Source: JBCDGZ01 sp038750655
GTDB lineage: Bacteria > Bacteroidota > Bacteroidia > Chitinophagales > Saprospiraceae
DNA: 64,000 nt
NCBI GenBank assembly: GCA_038750655.1
Contig: JBCDGZ010000017.1
Coordinates: forward strand, 5,203 to 69,202
Direction: 5' to 3'
Shown here: one piece after another, positions 27,118 through 33,859 of the stretch
Position numbering within the stretch: the first letter of the stretch is position 1
Layout of the letters: the number at the start of each line of letters is the position of its first letter
Notes under the pieces: model-generated
Database searches by the model: none
Told to the model about the DNA's origin: nothing
Seen by the model: the letters and a program-made list of their open reading frames with translations, nothing else
Made by a program: the position numbers and the translations under genes

Positions 27118-27975
27118 TTAACGCTCCTCTCTCTGCACCAACAGGGGCACATTACTGCTGACCGCCATTCTTTTGACCTGACTTTGGTGGAATAAATTCT
27201 CCAACATCCCTCGATGCGGACGAACCATGACCAGCATATCCATGTGGTAGTCTTCGACAAACTGGTTGATGTCGATCTCCAATTTCTTTCCGGGTAGGTG
27301 GTAAAATTTGAGTTGAACAGCAGGAGTACGGTTTTCAAAGAAGCTTTTCATCTGCTCCATTTTTTCAAAATCATCACTCATATCACCCGTCATGTTAAAA
27401 TGGACGCAGTGAATAATGACCTTGAAAGGGCTAAGCAGTTGGGTTAATTTCCAGATGACGAAAGGATCGGCATCGGTAATATCAGTGGCAAAAGCGACAT
27501 TTCCAGGCTCTTTAAAGGCCGTTTCTTCGGGAACGACGATCACCGTACAATGTGCTTTATCGACCACGCCCGCGGCGACACTCCCCAGCAGTCGGCCTAG
27601 CCCGGTCCGCTCGCCTCGGGTGCCCATGACAATCAAATCTGCCCCGTCGCGCTCTGCGATCCGGACGATGGCCCGCACCGGGCTTCCCAGCTCAATGGCT
27701 GTTTCAATTTGAATCTGGTGGTCCAGTTGATCCTCCACCGCCTTTAGGCCGGTGGCAACAAAGGTATCCATCAGCTCCCGAGCAACGTCCACCTTTTGCT
27801 GCGTAGCCTGGGCGGCCATCACTGGAATATCCAGCGGCTCAGACTGAGGGAAGGTGACGTGCATGACCTCCAGGTCGGCATCGAGTGCATGGCACAGGAG
27901 TAAAGTATATTTAAAGGCGCTTGCCGCAGGTTGGGTAAAATCAGTTGGAAATAAAACTTTAGTTCTCTTTTTCAT
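27118..27975 (-). CDS. Universal stress protein, two UspA domains
   Basis: This 285-residue cytoplasmic protein has two UspA-type domains (about 1-150 and 155-282). The first ends with the ATP-binding motif GTRGERTGLGRLLGS, the G-2x-G-9x-G-S pattern. The second has a degenerate motif (VRPHRGMLENLFHQS). It starts KVLFPTDFTQPAASAFKY. Two FNR-like boxes lie upstream at 28043-28078, with a TAGATTTA -7-like element at 28002-28009 between them and the start. It is probably co-transcribed with the serine-hydrolase-fold gene downstream. Confidence 0.9.
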   Translation of the reverse strand: MKKRTKVLFPTDFTQPAASAFKYTLLLCHALDADLEVMHVTFPQSEPLDIPVMAAQATQQKVDVARELMDTFVATGLKAVEDQLDHQIQIETAIELGSPVRAIVRIAERDGADLIVMGTRGERTGLGRLLGSVAAGVVDKAHCTVIVVPEETAFKEPGNVAFATDITDADPFVIWKLTQLLSPFKVIIHCVHFNMTGDMSDDFEKMEQMKSFFENRTPAVQLKFYHLPGKKLEIDINQFVEDYHMDMLVMVRPHRGMLENLFHQSQVKRMAVSSNVPLLVQREER

Positions 27976-28042
27976 TAGTTAGGTCCGTTTTTATCTAGAA
28001 ATAAATCTATCCGCAAGTAGCTCCAATTTCATCATATAGCCA

Positions 28043-28056
28043 TTGATCTTTATCAG
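28043..28056. promoter_or_regulatory. FNR/Crp-like box 1 (usp/lipoprotein divergent promoter)
   Basis: TTGATCTTTATCAG matches TTGAT-N4-ATCAA with one mismatch. Its centre is exactly 22 bp from the centre of box 2. It lies 67 bp upstream of the universal stress protein start (27975). Confidence 0.6.
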
Positions 28057-28064
28057 TAATACCG

Positions 28065-28078
28065 TTGACTTTTATCAA
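28065..28078. promoter_or_regulatory. FNR/Crp-like box 2 (usp/lipoprotein divergent promoter)
   Basis: TTGACTTTTATCAA matches TTGAT-N4-ATCAA with one mismatch. It lies 44 bp upstream of the lipoprotein start (28123) and is paired with box 1. Confidence 0.6.
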
Positions 28079-28122
28079 AGCCTTGGGTCCAATTTGAACT
28101 TACCTTGCGGAAAAACTAACTC

Positions 28123-28806
28123 ATGAGAATAGTTCGTCTTCCGCTGTTGGCCCTACTCCTAATCATCGGTATTTGGAGCTGCGAGGAGCCACCGATCGTC
28201 TTCACGGCTCCCCAACCCGAAGGGCTAAACGCCGAACCTTTTATTCGCCCCATCTATCGCGGGCGCTTCCTCTGCGACTCCGACAGTGCACTAATGGTGG
28301 TTAAAAATAATATCATCTACAAGGCCAAAGCCTTCCAGTTGGAAGTCACCCCGACGGAATTGGAAAACACCGATGGGCTGAGTCTCAAAGATGGACAGCT
28401 GTATGTCGAAGAATGGGGCCGCCAATTGCCTACCCGCATCGAAAAGGACAGCATCTACCACTCTGATTTCATCCACCGCGACACCTTGATTTACCTCGAT
28501 GAGAACCATGTTTTAAAACACTTTCGGGGTCATATGGTGATCAATCGTAAAATGGAGAAAGAGAAATGGGAGGTGATGCTGTTGAGTTTAGACGAGCACC
28601 TCAATCTCGCTCTTTCCATCACGACCCTTCCCGAAGAAATTGAGCAGCTTGAAGCGATCACTCCAGCCGAAGATTTGTCTACCGAGGATCAGACGCAATA
28701 CCGCATCTCTCCTACGGTCATCGAATTTGATGAGCTGCTGCAAACGCAATTGATTTTCCAGGAATGCGATTATTTCTATCGCATCCCGCAGGAAATCGAA
28801 ATGTAA
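28123..28806 (+). CDS. Putative lipoprotein of unknown function
   Basis: This 227-residue protein has a lipoprotein signal with lipobox IWSC (C20). The mature part has no family I recognise. It contains LYVEEWGRQLPTRIEKDSIYHSDFIHRDTLIYLDENHVLKHFRGHMVINRKMEKEKWEV-like beta hairpins that suggest a compact periplasmic or outer-membrane domain. It is divergent from a universal stress protein gene, and the two FNR-like boxes (28043-28078) lie between them. Stress or low-oxygen regulation is therefore plausible. A terminator follows at 28849-28883. Confidence 0.75.
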   Translation: MRIVRLPLLALLLIIGIWSCEEPPIVFTAPQPEGLNAEPFIRPIYRGRFLCDSDSALMVVKNNIIYKAKAFQLEVTPTELENTDGLSLKDGQLYVEEWGRQLPTRIEKDSIYHSDFIHRDTLIYLDENHVLKHFRGHMVINRKMEKEKWEVMLLSLDEHLNLALSITTLPEEIEQLEAITPAEDLSTEDQTQYRISPTVIEFDELLQTQLIFQECDYFYRIPQEIEM

Positions 28807-28848
28807 AAACACTACACCTTATTCTTTTCTTTACTACTACCATTCCAT

Positions 28849-28883
28849 GCCAGAGTTATCCGCCCGGAGGCTCTGGCTTTTTT
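28849..28883 (+). terminator. Intrinsic terminator of the lipoprotein gene
   Basis: GCCAGAG (28849-28855) pairs with CTCTGGC (28871-28877), followed directly by TTTTTTAATTTT. It is 42 bp after the lipoprotein stop. Confidence 0.8.
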
Positions 28884-28903
28884 AATTTTATTGGACAGGC
28901 ATT

Positions 28904-28945
28904 AAAAAGAAAATCCCTGCCAAGGCCGAGACCTCTCACAGGGAT
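28904..28945 (-). terminator. Intrinsic terminator of the CBS-usp operon
   Basis: On the minus strand ATCCCTG and CAGGGAT (28945-28939 with 28919-28913) form a 7-bp stem, followed by TTTCTTTTTAAT. It lies 33 bp after the stop at 28978. Confidence 0.7.
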
Positions 28946-28977
28946 GCGATTACGTATATATGTAAGGCGTAAACTAT

Positions 28978-29865
28978 TTACCGAATGATCATGAGGGGCA
29001 CCTTGCGAATCCGATCAACAACGGCTTCGGTCACACTACCGAAGACAAAACTGGACAGGGCGCTGTGCCCTTGTGCGCCGATAATCAGCAGTGTAGTGTT
29101 GGATAGATGGGTGTAGTTGTGGATAATTTCGGCGGTGCTGTGGTTGTCCTCGCTGACGATCTGCAACGCCACATCGCTTTCATCGAATTCGTATTGCTTG
29201 AGAAAATCTTGGCAGGTCTTCTCGGCGCCCTCTTTGACCATCTGGCGCAGCTCCTCCATTTCTCCGATGCCGTAATAGTGAGCAGCGGGGAGCATGTGTA
29301 CGACGTGGAGGGCTTCGACTTGGGTTTCCAGATTCAAGGAGCGGCGTAGCCGCAGGGCGAATTGGAGGGCGCGGGCGGAGTTGTCGGAGCCGTCGATGGG
29401 GACGACCAGGCGGTCGATGGCGCCGTTTTGCTTTTCGGGGACCAGCAGGAGGTCGCAGGCCAGGTGGCGAGCCAGTCGTTTGGCGGTGATGCCGCTGTGT
29501 TCGCTATTGCGCTTCACTCCGGCAACCACCAGATTGACTTCTTTGGCTTCGGCCATGTGCAGCAGCTTCCGATAAGGCCGCCCTTCGACGACTTCTACAG
29601 CAAGCTCTACATCCATATCTGCGAAGTAGCCCTCGACTTGCTTTTCGAGTAATTCCCGAGCTTTCTCATCTACCGGAGCCCCCATTGTAAAGCGTTTGTG
29701 AAATTCGAGTATGGGCTTTTCTGGTTGGGTAAAATCCGGGATGATGTGTACGGGATATATTTTTTCTGCGCCTGCTTTTTCAATCAGTTGCTGGGTGAAG
29801 CCGAAGAGGTGATCATCCATATCCGAGAGGTCAGCGGCAATCAGTAGGCGATTGAACAATGACAT
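28978..29865 (-). CDS. Universal stress protein, two UspA domains
   Basis: This 295-residue cytoplasmic protein has tandem UspA domains. The first (about 1-145) has a degenerate nucleotide motif (GVKRNSEHSGITAKRLAR). The second (about 148-295) keeps GAQGHSALSSFVFGS, the G-2x-G-9x-G-S ATP motif, and starts RLVVPIDGSDNSARALQF. It follows the CBS gene after 34 bp without a terminator, so the two form an operon read from about 30368. A role in survival during energy or oxygen limitation is typical for the family. Confidence 0.9.
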   Translation of the reverse strand: MSLFNRLLIAADLSDMDDHLFGFTQQLIEKAGAEKIYPVHIIPDFTQPEKPILEFHKRFTMGAPVDEKARELLEKQVEGYFADMDVELAVEVVEGRPYRKLLHMAEAKEVNLVVAGVKRNSEHSGITAKRLARHLACDLLLVPEKQNGAIDRLVVPIDGSDNSARALQFALRLRRSLNLETQVEALHVVHMLPAAHYYGIGEMEELRQMVKEGAEKTCQDFLKQYEFDESDVALQIVSEDNHSTAEIIHNYTHLSNTTLLIIGAQGHSALSSFVFGSVTEAVVDRIRKVPLMIIR

Positions 29866-29899
29866 AGTGTGTAATTTTTGGTGGGTAGTGTGCCGTTCT

Positions 29900-30340
29900 T
29901 TAATAGATGGTGTTCATTTCGTTAAAAGCATAATTGATCAAGTCCAGAGGGGTGAGAATACCGACCAATTTATTGTCTTTATTAACGACGGGGACCGCAT
30001 GGAACAAATTCTCGCGGAAGAAGCCAACGGCAATAGAGGCCTCGTTCTCTTCCCCCAATTTAGCCACCGGCGTAGTCATCACTTCTTCGACCAAAAGACT
30101 ACGGAAATAAGCCAGGTTTTCGGTTCTTTCTCGGTCTCTCATAAATAAAGTCAGGCGACCACACAACAGGCGGTAATCCGATTTGCTGATCATTCCTACG
30201 ACTTCGTTTTCCTTGTTGACCACCGGGAGGTGGTGAAAATTATGGGTATTGAAGAGTTCATCCACCCTCGCCATTGAATCGTCTGGACCGACTGTAAATG
30301 GATTGAGGGTCATGATTTCTTTTAATTTTGGATTATACAT
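29900..30340 (-). CDS. Tandem CBS-domain protein
   Basis: This 146-residue cytoplasmic protein starts at the ATG at 30340 (MYNPKLKEIMTLNP); a TTG 9 bases upstream is less likely. CBS domain 1 covers about 8-65 (VDELFNTHNFHHLPVVNKENEVVGMIS) and CBS domain 2 about 85-142 (EEVMTTPVAKLG, HAVPVVNKDNKLVGILTPLDLI). Such stand-alone CBS pairs bind adenine nucleotides and act as energy sensors. A -7-like TACTTTTA (30371-30378) sits about 33 bp from the centre of the FNR-like box at 30401, consistent with an activator bound near -40. It heads an operon with a universal stress protein gene. Confidence 0.87.
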   Translation of the reverse strand: MYNPKLKEIMTLNPFTVGPDDSMARVDELFNTHNFHHLPVVNKENEVVGMISKSDYRLLCGRLTLFMRDRERTENLAYFRSLLVEEVMTTPVAKLGEENEASIAVGFFRENLFHAVPVVNKDNKLVGILTPLDLINYAFNEMNTIY

Positions 30341-30400
30341 ATCGTTCAATTTTCTTTTCAGTTACTCCAATAAAAGTACTCGATTGCGATGCTGTAGAAA

Positions 30401-30414
30401 TTGATAAAAGTCAA
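30401..30414. promoter_or_regulatory. FNR/Crp-like box 3 (CBS/usp divergent promoter)
   Basis: TTGATAAAAGTCAA matches TTGAT-N4-ATCAA with one mismatch. Its centre is 22 bp from that of box 4, the same spacing as boxes 1 and 2. It lies 60 bp upstream of the CBS start. Confidence 0.62.
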
Positions 30415-30422
30415 AAGATGCT

Positions 30423-30436
30423 ATGATTTTCATCAA
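30423..30436. promoter_or_regulatory. FNR/Crp-like box 4 (CBS/usp divergent promoter)
   Basis: ATGATTTTCATCAA matches TTGAT-N4-ATCAA with one mismatch and is paired with box 3. Confidence 0.58.
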
Positions 30437-30492
30437 TCCTTTCTCTCCTATTTTGAAATCCCCTCAAGACCTAATCCTCGTTGAGTAACAGA

Positions 30493-30506
30493 CTGATAAA
30501 GGTCAG
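30493..30506. promoter_or_regulatory. FNR/Crp-like box 5 (usp-hpf-regulator unit)
   Basis: CTGATAAAGGTCAG keeps the TGA-N6-TCA core and is a near-perfect palindrome. An activator bound here near -41 would place the transcript start close to 30541, after the ATG at 30515. This favours translation from 30587. Confidence 0.5.
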
Positions 30507-30586
30507 TATGATTTATGACGATTATCAATTCTTTTACTCCAAAGTATATCCACCTTGCAGTTAATAAAAGGAATCAATATCTCATT

Positions 30587-31531
30587 ATGACGAAGCCAAC
30601 CCTAGTAAGCGGACATCAAGAGAGCAAGACCATTCTTCCGCTCGACCTCAAGCAACTGTTAGTAGCAGTTGAGTTGGGAGAAACGGATGATTCTCTTCTC
30701 CGCTACCTTGGCTTTTTGGCTCAAAAGGTCAATATAACGGCGGCGCAATTCGTCCACGTGATTCCTCCATTCAATTTTTATCAAGCCCTGTTCGAAAAGG
30801 TCGTACCGCCAGTGCAGGAACAACAGCAGGCGCAGCGACAGCTCAAAGAACAGTTGCAGGATAGCATTGCTCAGTCAATAATAGGACAAGGAAATACGCA
30901 TCTTTCATTCGACATACTCGCCGGCGATCCTCTGGAGCAGGTTCTGAATCAGGTGGAAGCCACTAAGGCTGATCTGCTGGTTATTGGTCAAAAAGCCAAT
31001 ACGCAATCACACGGTATTTTGGCCAAAAATTTAGCGAGGAAAACCAAGGGTAATGTGCTTATTATACCACAGTTTAGCCCTAACCAACTAAAGACCATTC
31101 TCGTCCCGGTAGACTTTTCTGCCAGCTCTGCTAAAGCTTTAGAGATGGCGTTAAGTATCCGCAAACAACTGCAAGAACCGCTGAGGATCGTCTGCTTGTA
31201 TGTCTATCGCATCCCCGATTTCAACACCTTTAAAATCAACCAACCCTGGATTCAAGTCAAGTCAGTTGTCGAGCAAAATATCAACGATGCCTTCACCGCC
31301 TTCCTCGAATCTTGTGCTTGTCAGGATCAGCAGGAGATTGAACGCATGATCGTGATGCAAAAGGATGGAGATGTAGCCGAGCACATTATGAAATGCGCAA
31401 AAACAGAACAAAGCGATCTAATCATCATGGGTGCCAAAGGGCATTCTAAAGTTACCCTTCTGCTCATGGGTAGTGTGGCTGAAAAACTCATCAACCGCAA
31501 TGATCAACAGCCGGTTTTGTTGGTGCGCTAA
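30587..31531 (+). CDS. Universal stress protein, two UspA domains
   Basis: The frame could begin at an ATG at 30515, but the first 24 residues have no UspA character. The FNR-like box at 30493-30506 also suggests a transcript start after 30515, so 30587 (MTKPTLVSGHQ) is preferred, giving 314 residues. Domain 1 begins LKQLLVAVELGETD and has a degenerate motif (GQKANTQSHGILAKNL). Domain 2 begins TILVPVDFSASSAKALEM and has the ATP motif GAKGHSKVTLLLMGS. It is followed after 25 bp by the ribosome hibernation factor gene and then the receiver-Crp/Fnr regulator, all probably on one transcript. Confidence 0.87.
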   Translation: MTKPTLVSGHQESKTILPLDLKQLLVAVELGETDDSLLRYLGFLAQKVNITAAQFVHVIPPFNFYQALFEKVVPPVQEQQQAQRQLKEQLQDSIAQSIIGQGNTHLSFDILAGDPLEQVLNQVEATKADLLVIGQKANTQSHGILAKNLARKTKGNVLIIPQFSPNQLKTILVPVDFSASSAKALEMALSIRKQLQEPLRIVCLYVYRIPDFNTFKINQPWIQVKSVVEQNINDAFTAFLESCACQDQQEIERMIVMQKDGDVAEHIMKCAKTEQSDLIIMGAKGHSKVTLLLMGSVAEKLINRNDQQPVLLVR

Positions 31532-31556
31532 TTTTTACAACTATAAAAACTCAACT

Positions 31557-31859
31557 ATGCAATTTCGAATTCATGCCCCCTGGGAAGTCAACACCTACTT
31601 GAGTGAAATCATCAAAGAGAAACTGAATAAACTCGAACACTTTTTCAGCAGTATCCAACACGCTGATGTATTCCTGGCCAAAACGGATAATCACCAACAT
31701 TCTGACAATAAGAATTTAGAAATCCGACTGAAAATCCCCGGTGCTACGCTCTTTGCAGAAGCCAGAGAAGAGAGTTTTGAGAAAGGAGCAGCAGAGTGTT
31801 ACGATAAATTAAAAGTGCAACTTATCCGACTCAAAGAAAAACGCGCCGAAAGGTATTAG
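31557..31859 (+). CDS. hpf: Ribosome hibernation promoting factor, short form
   Basis: This 100-residue protein starts at the ATG at 31557 (MQFRIHAPWEVNTYLSEIIK). It shows the beta-alpha-beta-beta-beta-alpha pattern of HPF/RaiA: EKLNKLEHFFSSIQHADVFL, LEIRLKIPGATLFAEAREESFEKGAAECYDKLKVQLIRLKE-type helices and strands. Short HPF binds in the 30S decoding centre and inactivates ribosomes in stationary or starved cells. It sits between a universal stress protein and a global regulator gene, which supports a dormancy role for the whole unit. An earlier in-frame start inside the upstream gene is not credible. Confidence 0.88.
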   Translation: MQFRIHAPWEVNTYLSEIIKEKLNKLEHFFSSIQHADVFLAKTDNHQHSDNKNLEIRLKIPGATLFAEAREESFEKGAAECYDKLKVQLIRLKEKRAERY

Positions 31860-31878
31860 TATAACCAAGCCCTAGTAT

Positions 31879-32925
31879 ATGAAAAAAATCCTGATCATCG
31901 AAGACACCTATGAAGTCAGAGATAACATCGTCGAAATTCTCAGCCTTTCCAACTACGAAGTGGACGAGGCTGAGAACGGCATCATCGGAATTGAAAAAGC
32001 GCAAACCAGTCCTCCGGATCTCATCCTCTGTGATGTCATGATGCCCGATCTGGATGGATTTGGTGTACTGCACATTCTATCCAAAAAACCCGTTACTGCC
32101 AACATCCCCTTTATTTTCCTCACGGCAAAATCTGAAAAGGCAGACTTCCGTAAAGGGATGAACCTTGGAGCAGACGATTACATCACTAAGCCTTTTGATC
32201 CTCACGAGCTGTTAGAGGTCGTGGAGATGCGCTTGAAGAAAAATGAGCGCAAAGCTGCGGTCCAAGAAAAAAAGGGATCGCTGGGCCTGATCAATGAATC
32301 TAAAGGAAGAAGAGAGCTGCAGGAATTAATCGCCAATCGAGAAGTCCGCACCTTTCGCAAGCGGGATGCCATTTACAAAGAAAACGAACTGCCCCGGCAG
32401 CTCTACTACCTGCAAAGCGGAAAAGTCAAGACCTTCCGTACTAATGATTTTGGTAAAACTTACATTACCCATATCTACAATGCAGGAGACTTTCTGGGCT
32501 ACCAAGCTTTGATCAAGAATACCCCTTATCACGAATCTGCGGTAGCGATGGAGAATTGTAGGGTGGCCTTAATCCCCAAGAAAGACTTTCTTCCTTTGCT
32601 AGCCAACAGTCGCCATCTTTCTAACCAATTTATCAAACTGTTGGCCCAAAATATTGAAGAGCATGAGGAGCAATTACTCAGCCTAGCTTATAGCTCGATT
32701 CGCAAGCGGGTAGCACAGGCACTGCTCAAGCTGAATGAGCAATCCAGGAATAGTGGCCAAGCCAATATTTCTATCTTACGGGACGATTTTGCCAGTATGG
32801 TGGGGACGGCTAAAGAATCAGTAATTCGTACCTTGGCAGAGTTCAAAACAGAGGGACTTATTGAAGTTGACAATGGCCTCATTACGGTTATTGACCAAGA
32901 CAAGCTGTATAAAATTCCCTGTTAG
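31879..32925 (+). CDS. Response regulator fused to Crp/Fnr-type DNA-binding module
   Basis: This 348-residue cytoplasmic regulator has a receiver domain (1-120) with phosphorylation site D52 in LILCDVMMPDLDG, T82 and K104. A cyclic-nucleotide-binding-type beta roll (about 150-240, YYLQSGKVKTF, GDFLGYQAL) and a Crp-type winged helix (about 265-348) follow. The recognition helix TAKESVIRTLAEF keeps E313 and R317, equivalent to the glutamate and arginine that read the TGA half-site in CRP and FNR. No N-terminal iron-sulfur cysteine cluster is present, so it is not an oxygen-sensing FNR itself; input should come by phosphorylation. Five FNR-like boxes nearby are its probable targets. No cognate kinase gene is in the window. 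Confidence 0.9.
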   Translation: MKKILIIEDTYEVRDNIVEILSLSNYEVDEAENGIIGIEKAQTSPPDLILCDVMMPDLDGFGVLHILSKKPVTANIPFIFLTAKSEKADFRKGMNLGADDYITKPFDPHELLEVVEMRLKKNERKAAVQEKKGSLGLINESKGRRELQELIANREVRTFRKRDAIYKENELPRQLYYLQSGKVKTFRTNDFGKTYITHIYNAGDFLGYQALIKNTPYHESAVAMENCRVALIPKKDFLPLLANSRHLSNQFIKLLAQNIEEHEEQLLSLAYSSIRKRVAQALLKLNEQSRNSGQANISILRDDFASMVGTAKESVIRTLAEFKTEGLIEVDNGLITVIDQDKLYKIPC

Positions 32926-32991
32926 TCCGCAGCTACTGCCCTTATCCTGTAATTAAGTCTTGCTCAAGACATCGCAAATGGTCAAAAATCC

Positions 32992-32999
32992 TACCTTTG
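32992..32999 (+). promoter_or_regulatory. TAnnTTTG -7 element before the DUF2064 gene
   Basis: TACCTTTG is an exact TAnnTTTG match 35 bp upstream of the ATG at 33035. A TTG at the proper 17-23 bp spacing was not found (nearest TTGC is 29 bp away), so only the -7 part is supported. Confidence 0.4.
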
Positions 33000-33034
33000 T
33001 AGCGCAGCAATTGTTTCTTGCTCGAAGGTAGCCT

Positions 33035-33742
33035 ATGCATAATCGTCAGAATAATACCGCCTTACTTGTTTTCTCTCGGACTCCTCGGGAGGAGGCTGCG
33101 GTAAAGACCTTTGATGCAGGCATTGGCCGTAAAGGCAACACGGCGATTGCCCGGCGATTGCTCCGCCATACTTTAGAGACGGCGCGGCAAAGTCAGCTCC
33201 CCGTTTTTACGTCCTACAGCAGCCAACAACGCGGTGAGCACTTTGGTGAGCGGCTGGCCAATGCCATCGAGGAGTTATTCCGCCAAGGCTTCACCGCCGT
33301 CATCGCCATCGGCAACGACACTCCGGACCTCTGTACCGACCTGCTGCGGCAGGCCGAGCGGCAGTTGCAATCGCATCCGCTGGTGCTGGGTCCAGCCAAG
33401 GACGGCGGCCTCTACCTCATCGGCCTCCATCGCTCCGCCTATCAGCGGCGATCCTTCATCGAGCTGCCCTGGGAGAGCGATCAACTACAAGCCCACTGCC
33501 AGCACTACGCGACGGCACAACAACTTGCGCGCCCGTTCTGGCTGCGCCTCTGCGCAGATATTGATAATCCTTGGGATTTCCACCGCTTTCTGAACAGCAG
33601 GGCCATCAACGATGCCCTACGGCAATCCCTACTCCCCCTACTAACCAACCCTACTCCACGCTTAAGCAGGAAGGCCCTTCCCCATCGCTCCACCTTCCTC
33701 CATTTACCTATTGGTCTGAGGGCTCCGCCAGCACTTTTCTAG
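33035..33742 (+). CDS. DUF2064 / TIGR04282-type nucleotidyl- or glycosyltransferase-like protein
   Basis: This 235-residue protein has the GT-A-like pattern of the family: AIARRLLRHTLETARQ, AIAIGNDTPDLCTDLLRQAE and LVLGPAKDGGLYLIGL, then LCADIDNPWDFHRFL. Family members include a proposed glycosyltransferase in arsenosugar synthesis, but the substrate is uncertain. The N-terminal KTFDAGIGRKGN replaces the usual KTRL segment. It lies upstream of the SusC/SusD locus with 117 bp between, and need not be part of it. Confidence 0.75.
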   Translation: MHNRQNNTALLVFSRTPREEAAVKTFDAGIGRKGNTAIARRLLRHTLETARQSQLPVFTSYSSQQRGEHFGERLANAIEELFRQGFTAVIAIGNDTPDLCTDLLRQAERQLQSHPLVLGPAKDGGLYLIGLHRSAYQRRSFIELPWESDQLQAHCQHYATAQQLARPFWLRLCADIDNPWDFHRFLNSRAINDALRQSLLPLLTNPTPRLSRKALPHRSTFLHLPIGLRAPPALF

Positions 33743-33859
33743 CAGCAACTTCCGATTTTTCTATTTCTATTTTACGATCACTTAAAAGTGCTAATCTTTG
33801 GGTGTTAATTCTCTTCTAGAAAGAAGAGGAGCAGCATTTCGAGGTTGGGCAAATAACTT

